64,000 nt of DNA from Cantharellus purpuraceus (lineage: Eukaryota > Basidiomycota > Agaricomycetes > Cantharellales > Hydnaceae), in assembly GCA_025174535.1 (NCBI GenBank), contig JALBUN010000014.1, positions 186,001-250,000 on the forward strand, given 5' to 3'. The notes under the pieces are model-generated. The model was not told the origin of the DNA, did not search any database, and saw only the letters and a program-made list of their open reading frames with translations. Of this stretch, positions 45,174 to 56,292 are shown piece by piece. The position numbers were made by a program, and so were the translations under genes. The first letter of the stretch is position 1, and the number at the start of each line of letters is the position of its first letter.

Positions 45174-48100
45174 ATGGCTACAGCTTCTGACTCTGATCTG
45201 AAACTCTTCGTTGCCCGACAACTTCTCCTCTTGTCTAGAGAGAAAGAAGCAGAAGTCGAACGAACTTCGCTTCTCATCTCGCACTGCAGTCAGAAACTTC
45301 TTGAGCAGAGGGGACTTGCACTTGGCGGTTTGGGTGTAGCATCTGTTGCAATCGGCATGGGAGGGAAAAGGTGATAGCTTCTATCTGATGTTTGAAGCGA
45401 ACTGCAAAGGTGTATTGTTTAGTCCAATGCTGATTCATCGCGTGATCAGTCTTGTTGAGCTAGAGCGACCAAGCGCGTACCACACAACAACTGTGTTTCC
45501 ACCCCACACACTAAGGTCCATTAATAGCCTTTTCGGGGTGACTTGAATATATCTCTCACACGCGCGGTTCACACCTGCAGACCTGGCGACCTTGCCCGCA
45601 TTGACGAATACGCGTCCGACAGTTCTGGGAAGAAATCGGGAACCAAGTCCGCGAAGGAGCCAGGGCGGTCTATCAACGGCGTGGTTTACAAGGTGGATCA
45701 TTTAATCCATGGAAAATTAAGAGCAAGCCTAACTATAGTCGCAGGTTTCGGACACCCGTATAGTGCTCGCCGTCGATGTCTCTTCCTCTGCAAATGAGGA
45801 ATCAGATATACCGGAAAGATGCACCCTGTACGTAACACCAATCGATTCCGTTCTTTATGTTCATCCTCTCCTCTCGAGTAATTAAGGGTAAAGTTGGCAA
45901 ACACGGTCACCCACGATCGGCAAGTTTCGTCTCTCTCTGTATCTTATAGCAAAGACTTAAATGGCGCAGCATGCGACGGGCCATAGAACATCTGGAATTT
46001 CTCATGCTTCCTCATGAGGACACTTCAACTCTAGCCGGTGGTAGACTTCGGCCACCAAGTTCAAGACCGAATTCCCTCCACAGAGTCTTATTAGGGATAT
46101 CCAAGCCGACTAGCCATCCCTCTGCTTCTCAATATACGTTAAATAGATTCTTCGATCCTTCGTTAAATGCCTCTCAGGTTGCGGCCCTCAAGTTTGCTTT
46201 GAACGCACCTGAGGTAGCCTGCATCCACGGACCGCCTGGTACGGGTAAGACCCGGGTTCTAGTGGAGGTCATCAGACAAATAGTGTATGCTCCCGACGAA
46301 GCCTCGTCCGATGATCAAAAGAGCGATAATAGTAATTCCAAAAAACCACTGAAGGTTCTCGTATGCGGTGCTTCCAACTTGGCTGTTGACAATCTTCTTG
46401 AACGGCTGTCTTCACCTATACCTCATCCCACCAAACACATGGCGGCTCCCTCGAATTCTTCAACAGAGGATGCGCTAACTACGCCAGTGAAACATTACCC
46501 ACCAATAGCACTGACTCGACTGGGGCATCCCGCTAGAGTGATGTCGTCACTTCAGTCAAGGACACTAGAGTAAGGAACCTATAGTTGATAGCATAATCAC
46601 TTGACGTGGTAACCTCCCATGCATTCATTGCCTTGTTCCATTGCAGTTCCCAGGCACACTCGAGTGAGGAAGCTACTCTCGTAAAGGATGTCAAAGTAGA
46701 ACTAGAAGAATTACTGAGTGCTTTGAGTGGCAAAGGCTCCAAAGGACCTCCGAGTACTGGCTCGAAGGCAGTGGGTCGAGGTGCTAAAACCGGCACAGGG
46801 TCTAGAGACGTTGGGCGATCCGGAGTTAAGAAGGGGCAAAGGTTGAGAGGGGAGGCGAGGAAAGAGGCTTGGCAGAACGTCAAAGATCTTAGGAAGGAGT
46901 AAGTTGTGCTTTCGGTTTTTAATGCCAGTATCGCAACTTTTACAGGTACCGCAAGCGTGAAGAGGGAGTCCTCAAGTCAGTCCTATCACGAACACAGGTA
47001 AAGATTATACTCAAAATCATCTCGTGAACTGCGCTTGAGTTGAGCACCATCGCATAGGTTACCCTCGCGACATGCCATGGTGCTGGCTCTCGACAACTAC
47101 AGAACGTTGAGTTCGATGTGGTCATCATAGATGAGGCTACACAGGCATTGGAAGCTGTACGTCTATCGCGTCTACTTGACCTACCACTATAGAAGCTTTC
47201 GGATCATAGTTAAGAGATACTCAATGCTCAACTTTCAGGTCTGTTGGATTCCAGTCTTAAAGGCCAAAAAACTTATCCTCGCTGGCGATCCTTTACAATT
47301 GGGACCTACCATAATTTCCGAGGGCAAAAGAAAACACACCAAGCAGAAATTCGCTGAAGAGTCCATAAATGCACGAGGAACGACCGCCAAGGCAGAGAAT
47401 AAAGTGCAATCATCTTCATCAATAGGTACACGAACAGCCATTGTGAAAGACAGCAAAGACAACAGCCTATCGGACGTTTCTGATTCGTCATCTTCGGAAA
47501 CTGATGAAGTGCCAGCCAACATTCCAGGAGACAACATGGCAAAAAACAAGACCTCGAACCGTTGTCTTTTACGACCTCCAAAGAGTTTGGGCACAACTAT
47601 GTTTGATAGACTGGAAAACATGTACGGTAGTGCCATCAAACAAATGTTGAATGTTCAATATCGGTTCGCAAAATTTCCGTACTGCGTTTTTAACCTACTG
47701 ACCATCTGGCATAGGATGAATACAAAAATATCAAATTTTCCTTCCAAAACACTCTACCACTCGCGTCTGACCCCACACACATCAAATGCCTCTCGGCTTC
47801 TGTGTCATCTCCCCGGAGTCAGTCAAGAAGAAGACTATGAGGACGTCGTAGGTGCAGGTAGCGAGGTTGTCTTCTGGGATACGGCTGGCGCAGAGTACTG
47901 GGAGCGAAGTGAGAATGAAGATGCCAGTGTCAAGTCTTCGAGTGACGACGGGGGGAGTCTGTGTAATGTGAATGAAGCTGAGGTGGTAAAACATTGGGTA
48001 CACCGATTAGTGAATTTCATTTTCTCTTTTATACTTTCGCACATAAACGTGCTTCACAGATAGCAGCAGGTGTACGCCCTTCCCAGATCGCGATCATCAC

Positions 48101-48690
48101 GCCGTGAGCATTCCTGCAATGTCACATCTATTTGTCCTCATACTCGCATTTGTTCTTGCCCATCAGCTACCAAGCACAGTCACAGTTACTCTCTACATTG
48201 CTGCCCGAAGCAGAATTAGAAATTGGGACCGCTGACGGGATGCAGGGTCGCGAGAACGAAGCTATTGTGCTCAGTCTTGTTCGAAGTAATCCTGAGGTAC
48301 AGTGTTTGGACTGTTTCAAGTGCTATAAACACAATAATAATCATGGGAACGGTCACTAGGGAGAAGTAGGATTTCTGAAGGAAAAACGTCGTCTGAATGG
48401 TTAGTCTGATTATTTCACGTATTCTTATGCTCTCATTGGTCTTTCCAATGTCTGGATGTCCCTACGGTATGTTTACATTATCATTGTTTCAGTGGCTATG
48501 ACGCGTGCAAAAAGACATCTGGTGCATATTTCATATTTGTTGGTGCCCACTCGAAGCTCACCTTGTATGGATACAGTGCGTAGTGGGCGATTCATCAACA
48601 ATTAAGCGAGGCGGTGGAAAGTACCTGAAAAAATGGATGGCCTGGCTGGAGAGCGAAGCGGATGTCAGGTTCGCGGGGGATATCATGTAA
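45174..48690 (+). CDS. HCS1: DNA/RNA helicase of the IGHMBP2/Hcs1 family (SF1B)
   Basis: About 15 exons. N-terminal helical part ([20 protein letters not shown]), then [20 protein letters not shown] and a beta-barrel-like segment. Walker A is [18 protein letters not shown] near 46230. Motif Ia is [15 protein letters not shown], motif [15 protein letters not shown], motif [16 protein letters not shown], motif IV-V region SKTLYHSRL and [20 protein letters not shown], motif [12 protein letters not shown], ending VRFAGDIM. The family unwinds 5'-3' and is linked to DNA polymerase alpha or translation. Intron 45920-45969 has a GC donor (gcaagt). Acidic Ser-rich insertion at 47400-47520. All junctions examined keep frame. 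Convergent with tRNase Z; 56 bp between stops. Confidence 0.88.
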
Positions 48691-48746
48691 TACTCAGACA
48701 CGATAAGTAAATAGCCTGCTACGCTGTTCTGCCGAGCCAAATTTTG

Positions 48747-51700
48747 TCAAGGGGCGTCTCCAGCTTGTACAACCTCTTCCTCTGGATCCTCACTATCTAA
48801 AAAGCTTTGCTCTATGGCTGGCAAATACCTATTTAACTTCCACAGATTGCCGATGGACACAGTTGCGTGATCAAATGCAATGGCGATGGTCGGGTCGGAA
48901 TCCTCGGCCGGTGCAGTTGTCATTCGTGGGGTTTTGGGGAAGCGTGTAGAGAAATGCGTGAGCAAAACGTTTTTGGCTTTCATTCTGGGACAAGACTTTC
49001 AGTTAAACCCGTTAAAATGAAGGAGGGGCACTACATGCCGCTTTGCTACATCAATCGCCTGACCAATGGTACTGTGAGCTTTGACTGCAGCAATTTTGGC
49101 TTGATCATCACCCATGGTTGCTTCGTGGATCAATAATGTAGCATTGTGTCCCGCACGGATGAGATTCTCTGTCGGCCGTGTATCCCCAGAATATCTTCGT
49201 GATATGCGTATGTAAGACATCACAGTTTAATACTAAGGCACTCACACGATGCTCCATCCTTCCCGATGCTTTACTACTATCCCGTAACAGCGGCCACGAT
49301 GCCATACATCAACAGTTACAATGGAGGCCAAACCTAAAGCGAATCGCAAATCACGCATAGAGTCCAGCGAGCTTGACTTCAAGATCACACCGCGTTTGCT
49401 CTATCATTATATATATTCTCACCTCTGGACTTGCTGTGCTTCATCGGTTTCGCCCTGCAGCTTGGTTGGAGAGCTTGACCGCCGTCGCCAGTGCGCATTC
49501 TCTGAATATATTAGTCGCACGCCACTGATTTGGTTGTTGAGCCCTAAGTCCTCCAAATCGCTGAACTCCTGAATATATGACAAAGTAGCCCGATTTGCGA
49601 TGAGATAAATAGGTGAGTCGCAGGGTGGATCCAGCTGCCCAACTCGGTGAGAGGGTGTGATTAAATGATACTGTAGACGTACCTTTCTTCTTTGGGAAAG
49701 TAATTTGGACAACCCAATGTGATGATCACCGTGTATGTGCGAGATGAACACACATCGAAGAGCACGCAGCACAGACGATGCGTTCTCGCCAAAATGGCGA
49801 TGAATCTGGCCCACTGTACCCTCACCACAGTCAAGAAGGATACCTCCCGAACCAGGAATCTCAACTAACAACGAACTGACTATCATGTGCACCGTCTTAA
49901 AGTTTGTTGGTCTAGCAAAAATATCCCTCACCATTTCGATATTTGGACGGCATAGCGCTACTGGTTCCCAATGGTGTCACTGTGACGTTATCTCCGGGCT
50001 TTGGATTTCGGTTGCAGCACTCTCCTGCAACTAGTTGGCGTGCCCGATGGAAAACCTCGATGGTTTTTGACTTCAAAAGTGATGAAATATCATGATCCCC
50101 TCCCTTTTGAATAGCGGGGTGAAATAAATCTATCCCATCGTCGTCAGGGGGCAGAGCAGGAGCTTTTGCCGGCTTCATTGCCACGAAATGATTATGTCTG
50201 AGGGTTTTCATGTTCTCTATCCTTCATGTGATGCGATGAAACGGACGCTGAGATTGGAAGGACTCACTATGTTTACCCAGTTTTTCGGGAGCTGAAGGCA
50301 AGTGCTTAGGTATTTGAAACATCTGGGAATCCAGGTGCGAAAGACGCAGTTGAGCGTAAGCAGTGGAAGTGAATGCAACTCGATCAGGTGAAAGGCCTGG
50401 GCCCGCGACAAGGTGCTATATTTCGAACGATTAGGAGCTAATTGAGCAAGGGCAACTAAGTGGACAAAATCACGCACGTGCACTTTATCGCCAAATGTCT
50501 CCAGCCAACGATAATAGCGAGGATCATCCAGAACTTTGTCCCCAACGTGATGAAACATACAATGTACTGGATATTCGCCACCTCTCTGAAACCGCGAAAA
50601 TGCCGTTGAGCCCATCAGGCCAGGTATGTAATCGGGAGAAGGGCAATCCATCAATATCATAGCCTTCAAATATTTGAGCAAGCCACGACGCCGATAACCT
50701 TAAAATAACATACGTCCGGCCGAGGAGCAGGTCCAAGCACCATGTCTGGGGTGATAGTCTTTCCTTCTGCAGTCACAATTGTTTCACCCTTGGCGAGACG
50801 TCCACGGAGGGGCCCATTTTTCAATCCGAGCGCCTCAGCCTTGGCAGCATCAAATTTACCTCGTCCAAGGGCCCCAACGACTATATAGCTCAAAGTGTAC
50901 AGCTCACGAATCAAACGAGGGAGGGGTTTGTTCAGCTGCGTCATGGCTACTGAATCCTTGCGGCCATAAGACTCGATAGGTGCTGGTGTGCCAGAGTCTC
51001 CCTGAGGTGCTGATGTTACTGACTTTCCAGGAAATATGTGCTGAACAATGAGCTGCCGCCAAAGAGCCGCTTTCTCGTCAGATAGATCTGAAGGGCATAT
51101 TTCTGGAGAATTCCACATAGCAGCACCTAGCGCTTCAACAGTACATTCAGCTTTTGGTTGTCGGCTTTCCTCGAAACTATCAACATCTAGCTTTTTTCTC
51201 TTGATCGGAGGGCTGGAAGGGATGAGGCCCGAGTCATGTTTTCGTTTCAAAGATTCAAGGTGACTTGAACTTGGGACGGAAGGACCAACTTCTGGGAAGA
51301 TAGGTAAAGCAAAGACAGAGAGATTCTCGTCTGCAAATACGGGCGTTGGTGAATATGTTGGGATTTCATGGGCTTTGAGAGACAGAGATTCCCTTCAGTA
51401 TTGTCATCAGTGACGCAAACATGAGCAATGGCCTACATTAGACGGACCTCATAGTATACAGTCGAGTTGAGGCGAGGTAGTGATTCAACCCTGTGGGTCC
51501 GAACACATCGAGTTTGGAGGCTCCGCTGTCCGCGATAGTCATGAGAAGTCCTATATCATCTCAGGTTTGTCGAACGGAAGAAACGATACCAGCTACCTGG
51601 TAATCCACTAGATCGATCGGTATCTATCCCAGTGGTAAACAACGCCGTAAACTTTCGAAATCCTTTTCTTCGTTGCAGCAATGCACGCGTCGTTCCTTCT

Positions 51701-51903
51701 CCACAGTTGAACAAATACCTGGAGGAGTTACAGTCGACAAGGATGGAGACGTTGGTGTCCAAAGACTCAGACGATATACATGTAGCAGACCAATGCGCCA
51801 TAGAGAGCTTATTACTCTGAGCTGTAGAAAAGCTTCGACGAATGACGTGACACAGCAATGCTCTACAAAAGAGCATGAAGATGAGCGTGTCAGTTTTACG
51901 CAA
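48747..51903 (-). CDS. TRZ1: Long-form tRNase Z (ELAC2/Trz1)
   Basis: Removes 3' trailers from precursor tRNAs. The N-terminus MLFCRALLCHVIRRSFSTAQ is Arg/Ser-rich and lacks acidic residues, as a mitochondrial presequence would; the start could be 51903 or the second Met 27 nt in. The inactive N-terminal half contains FNCGEGTTRALLQRRKGF and TGIDTDRSSGLPG. Then a Pro/Ser linker, PLRGRLAKGETIV, and the catalytic half with VTPLGTSSAMPSKYRN, LLDCGEGTVGQI and the metal site FISHIHGDHHIG. It ends NILLTHFSTRFPKTP-like motif V and an acidic tail. Splicing 50472-50415 joins KVH to HLVAGPGLSPDRV and restores the family reading. Multi-intron, apparently intact. Confidence 0.87.
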
Positions 51904-51978
51904 TCACGTGATCGACACGCCTCTGGAAAAGCTTATCTAAGGTTGAGCTGAAAGTGAAGAACGAGCTGACCAAGCTCA

Positions 51979-52058
51979 AACCCCGCTGCCTAGTAAGAAG
52001 AAGGCTTGTATAAGCATCTCCTTCTTGCACCCTCCTATAACCTTGCGGCAGCGGGGTT
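51979..52058. repeat. Stem-loop, 12-bp outer stem
   Basis: aaccccgctgcc at 51979-51990 pairs perfectly with ggcagcggggtt at 52047-52058; inside it aagaagg (51998-52004) pairs with ccttctt (52020-52026). Confidence 0.7.
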
Positions 52059-53114
52059 CTTTTCTTACCCGCCCTCCCCTTTTTATTTACTTATTTTTCC
52101 ATTTTGTGCTTGATGGTGCGTCTTTGGCCCCACTATCCCGCATGCGAAGCACCCGGGCCTGCTAGATTGCAAACCCGAGTAGCACCGGCTGAGCCCCGCT
52201 TCCCTCTCCCCTCTCCCCTCTCCCCAGTGTTGACAAAGCTATCTGACATCCTGCAGACGAAGATTTTCTGGGATTCTTAGGTAGCTTGTAGCAATTGAGC
52301 TCAGCGCTAGGAACGAGCTGACAAAGCTCAAAACCTAAAGTCAGAGAATGATTGCACTCTCCCTCTTGTCTCCTACCGTCACCTTTCAAACTGTCCGTAT
52401 GACCGATGACTTCCGTTTGTCTTCAGTAGTTGACGGTAACTCGCTGCAAACAGATAAGGATAGGAATACATAACTAAGCCCCTCTATGCTCAACGACTCC
52501 GGCGATCCCTGACCAATGCAGCGACTGAATGCTCACAGTCCCAAGCCAAAAGCCCAACACCAGTGTCACTAGCTCGGACTCACGGCTCCCACCTCCCCAT
52601 CTGATATATACATATCCCGCGTCCGGGTCCATTTGGGTTGGTGATACGGTTCCCCCAAATAAGCCTCACGCGCGAGGAACTGGTCGGTTGATTGTACGTG
52701 CAACTCCCGACCCCCGTCGCCTGAGCCTCATGATACGCACTGTTGCCGCGGCTAGGCTCGGCCCGGCTATTTGAGGGACCCAACTGCTTCGAGAGCTTTG
52801 AGCATCCAGGGGGGCTATCAACCTTTAGTTCTTCAAGCCAAATGTTTGGTGATATTCTGTGGATCGCTTGATGGCCGTGGGAAGTTGTCTCGGCTTGGAC
52901 TGATGGCAACCCTATAGAAAATGCTTGATGTACATTAAGATCAGAGGTAGGAACATGGTGCATCCCGATGCATCCAGTACACGATAAACATGCATTCTGT
53001 TGAAGTGATATTTCGGCGAGCATGTGAAGCTGCTGCAGAATGATTTGGGGGCGAGTTAAGTCTATGCAAGGCCATGGGATTGGTCTTGTATTCCCACGCG
53101 TTTGTATACAATGG

Positions 53115-53155
53115 TGCTCGCGTTCGGCCATGTAGAGCTCAGCCGAACGCGAGCA
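53115..53155. repeat. 14-bp perfect hairpin
   Basis: tgctcgcgttcggc (53115-53128) and gccgaacgcgagca (53142-53155) with a 13-nt loop. Extended by a G-T pair and three more base pairs. Confidence 0.8.
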
Positions 53156-53515
53156 TCATTGTTGTATTACGGTATGTAGATGTCCCGCGGAATGGTTCAA
53201 CATACTCTCTTTGACAAGATCCGCACGCCGGTCTGATTTTGAGGGCAGATTTATAGCGCTCTTCCGATGTTATCTCTCCAGATTTATTTGAGGCAATGAT
53301 ACAAGGATCGGGGATATAGAAAATTTCCCACACCGCCCATATGCACGCAAGATGAAGTAGGAATGTAATAGAATTGCCAGTCTTCTTCCATGAACAAATA
53401 TTTGTTTTTTCCGACCACGAGAGTAACAACAAGCACTACAGGGATTATCACCATATGTATCAAGCACACACTATGCATATGTTCCTTCCTAGGAAGCAAA
53501 AGGAAGAAAGTGAAA

Positions 53516-55118
53516 CTAAGCTTCTGGAATGGTTATCACGACCTTTGCCTTAATATTTCCTTTCTGCACGTCCAAAATCGCCTGTCCAGTACGTTCCAAC
53601 CCAGTGTAGACATCTTCTTTATACTTGATTTGTCCACTGGAAATCATCTTGGGAAATACACTGTAAAACTCCTTGATCATATCCTCGTGGTCTGACACGA
53701 TGAATCCATTGAGAGAAATGCGTTTGGGAATAACGAGTCCCAAAGCCTTATGAAAAAATGATAAGTATAAGCATGGACAATGAAGCTTAGAGCCTGACCT
53801 TGATTCCATAGTGTTCAGTGGCATTATAACTCGAAATATACCCGCAGTTGATAACCCGACCGAAAAAGTTGAGGGCGACTAGGGCAGTGTCTAGCGTTTC
53901 AGCTTTGGCGTACGTTTAAGTCAGTGATACATAATCATCTTCGCAAGGAAATGGTTCTTTACACCCGACCTTCCACCAGTCGGTCAACGATTTAAGATGC
54001 AATGAAGATAAACAGCACACACATTGTCCCAGAAGATGTCGATACCGTGACCGAGTTCTTGTAGAGCGGCCATGGTGTTTTTGGTCTTGTAGTTGAATGC
54101 AACGTCTGCACCAACCTCCTTCGCAAAAGCTACCTTTTCGTCCGAGCCTGCGGAGGCAATCACCTTGAGCCCATCAGCTTTGGCGAGTTGGATAACGGTC
54201 CTATCAAAATGCTCATATATTTGTGTGTCGATGTAGCATGTCCGTATAACACATACGCTCCAACCGGTCCACCCGCGGAAGTTACAAATACCGTTTCCCC
54301 CTGAAAGCCTGTTAATCAAGATCATCAAGAAGCATGATACGTGCTCATGTTACCTGTTTGGCCTTGGAAAATAATTTCCATCCGACATACGCAGTCTGAC
54401 CTAGAGCCCAATTTTCAATAAAATGCCAACCTGGCACAGTTACCGTCATACCAGGCATGCCCACGACTCCAACGTAGACCGACCAGGGCAAGTTTTCTTT
54501 GTTTTCAAAAACTGTCAGTCCGGAGACGTTGGTTTTAATCGTGTATGCTTGAAACTCTATATGCTCAAGGACGTGAGAATATCATCTGGACCGAACTGAT
54601 TCTACATACCTAGGTGACCGTATACATGATCGCCCTTTTTAAACGCAGTGTTCTCTGAGCGCAGAACGACACCGACACCATAGTTTTCCAGTCTATATAT
54701 TCAATGAGTTGACTGGCTCGAACCACTGGACAAACCACTTGAGGATGCTCACGGTGAACCGATGATGAATGGTCCCTGTATCATTCGTGAATATCACACA
54801 ATCAAGGACACCTCATACGCACTGACCAAATAGCTGTCGTTTCCACCAGATCCACTTTGGGCCTGTGGCGGCTGTGGCATCCGTAAATTCCTCTATCTAG
54901 GCAATTCATGTCACCACAGTAGCACCCACCGGTTCCCGCATGCGACCACGCAGGTAGGGATCGATGCTGAGCACGAGTACTTTAATGAGCACACCGCCAT
55001 TGAGCGGCGCGTCAAGATCCAGCTGCTGGGTTGTGTCGTATATGGTTGTCTCTCCTGGAACTGGATAGTCCTTGGGAATTTGGTTAAACAAAACACGAGG
55101 GTTAGTCACTGGGGCCAT
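53516..55118 (-). CDS. MDR-family alkenal / prostaglandin reductase-like oxidoreductase
   Basis: Start 55118 (MAPVTNPRVLFNQIPKDYPV), stop 53516-53518. Landmarks in order: VLVLSIDPYLRGRM, IEEFTDATATGPKWIWW, a GVVLRSENTAFKKGDHVYG block, YVGWKLFSKAKQ, GETVFVTSAGGPVGA (NADPH-binding turn, here A-G-G-P), KVIASAGSDEKVAFAKEVGA, FGRVINCGYIS and the C-terminal LVIPKRISLNGFIVSDHED. These mark the zinc-independent leukotriene B4 12-hydroxydehydrogenase/alkenal double-bond reductase group, which reduces alpha,beta-unsaturated carbonyls with NADPH. About 9 short introns. The junction between ...DIFWDN and ETLDTAL (about 53910-54010) is uncertain and may include a small exon. Confidence 0.83.
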
Positions 55119-55462
55119 GGCTATCAGCCAAGAGTCTAGTGTGTTGCAAGTTGCGCTAGGGTTTCAGCTTTGTGGTGGTAGGCCAGTGGTAGAAGCAGAC
55201 TACTGGTGACGTTGGGATAAACGGAACGGGAGCAAATATAAAGCCGGTATCTAGTCGATTAATGAAGAGAGGGCAAGATGAGAGATCCGAATAAGGCCGG
55301 AATTCCTGCCAACCACTCATGGTAGATCAACATTGCAAACTTGCACTTAATGGAAGGTGACAAAGAAATGGAAACTTCACCCTGTCACACCACTAAAAGT
55401 ATGACGACGTTTCCTCTCTTCTTATTCGACTCGACTCGACTAGACTCCAGAAGGCTCGATAT
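55119..55462. promoter_or_regulatory. Upstream region of the MDR gene
   Basis: About 340 bp with no coding; presumed promoter for the minus-strand MDR gene and 3' end of the next candidate gene. Confidence 0.35.
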
Positions 55463-55751
55463 CTAATAATTAAATCCTATTTGTTCCTGTATATCAGCCC
55501 TGCTCAATTCTGATTTGTCTCTGTTTGGCATGTCCATCTTTGGTTGATCACCGAATTCTTGATCCCTGAAGAAACAGCGAGAATTAAGCACAGGTTTTTT
55601 TCCATCGCGGCCATGGTACCCGATCAAGGATTTGTAAAGAGTATCATATACATGAAAGGGGGTATGGCCGACTGCCGCGGCGGTTACCAAAGCTTTGAAT
55701 ATATACCTTCAATTGCACCTTGAGGCACGCAATCTCGGGAGCAAAGCACAT
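55463..55751 (-). CDS. Small hypothetical protein (uncertain)
   Basis: Minus-strand open frame of 75 codons ending at 55463 with ordered-looking sequence: VTAAAVGHTPFHVYDTLYKS, KKPVLNSRCFFRDQEFGDQP. An ATG at 55751 (MCFAPEIACLKVQLK) lies upstream in another frame; joining them would need an unusually short intron. Not a family I can name; could be a real small gene with a mis-read 5' end or a pseudogene. Confidence 0.3.
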
Positions 55752-56292
55752 TTTGCAAACTGCCAAAAAAGTGCATCCATATACGAAACCAAAGCTAAAG
55801 TTTTGGTAATAACATTTTCCTGTAGTTTAGGTTGGGTAGGACTTCACAGTTAATCTAGTCGTTCAACAGCAGGACAAAGAATCTTCGGACTGTGTGACTC
55901 TTAGCTCCCACGGCCTAGTTGGTACAGGCTTACGTAGTGATGCGGTCTTCTCGTCAGAATCCCACGCGCGCTTCTGCCAGGATCCGAGTAAGAGTACCAA
56001 TGCTCAAAGGGGAGGCGTAGATAAGGGCAATCGCTACACAATGTAAGCATGGGATGTTCGCATAGGGGCGGCTGTGGTACTGCAGTATTGGCAGTGCAAG
56101 GAGTATCATCATCAATTTTGGGGGTCAAAGGCCCATATTCCATGGACCGGCCTTCGCGGGTAGGATTCACCAAAAAATAGTCTATGAACTGAATGCAATG
56201 TCGCACATTCGTTGTGATTTCTATGACTGGTGTCTCTACGTGTGCCCCTCGCTTCCAAAGTCGAGAAGGGGATTCTATTGTGTCTGGTGTTA

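Larger units (their letters stand above)
51904..53515. other. Long intergenic region with hairpins and a repeat
   Basis: Contains a direct 22-bp repeat gaacgagctgac[c/a]aagctcaaa at 51959-51980 and 52311-52332. A 12-bp perfect inverted repeat lies at 51979-51990/52047-52058, a pyrimidine tract at about 52200-52225, and a 14-bp hairpin at 53115-53155. A 183-codon minus ORF at 52580-53131 has no family signal and is not called. Confidence 0.6.

Noticed and set aside
52580..53131. 183-codon minus-strand ORF.
   Set aside because: No family resemblance, no intron structure, composition unlike neighbouring proteins.
55901..56292. 131-codon minus-strand ORF beginning at the NPT1 stop.
   Set aside because: Most likely the 3' untranslated region; low-conservation sequence.
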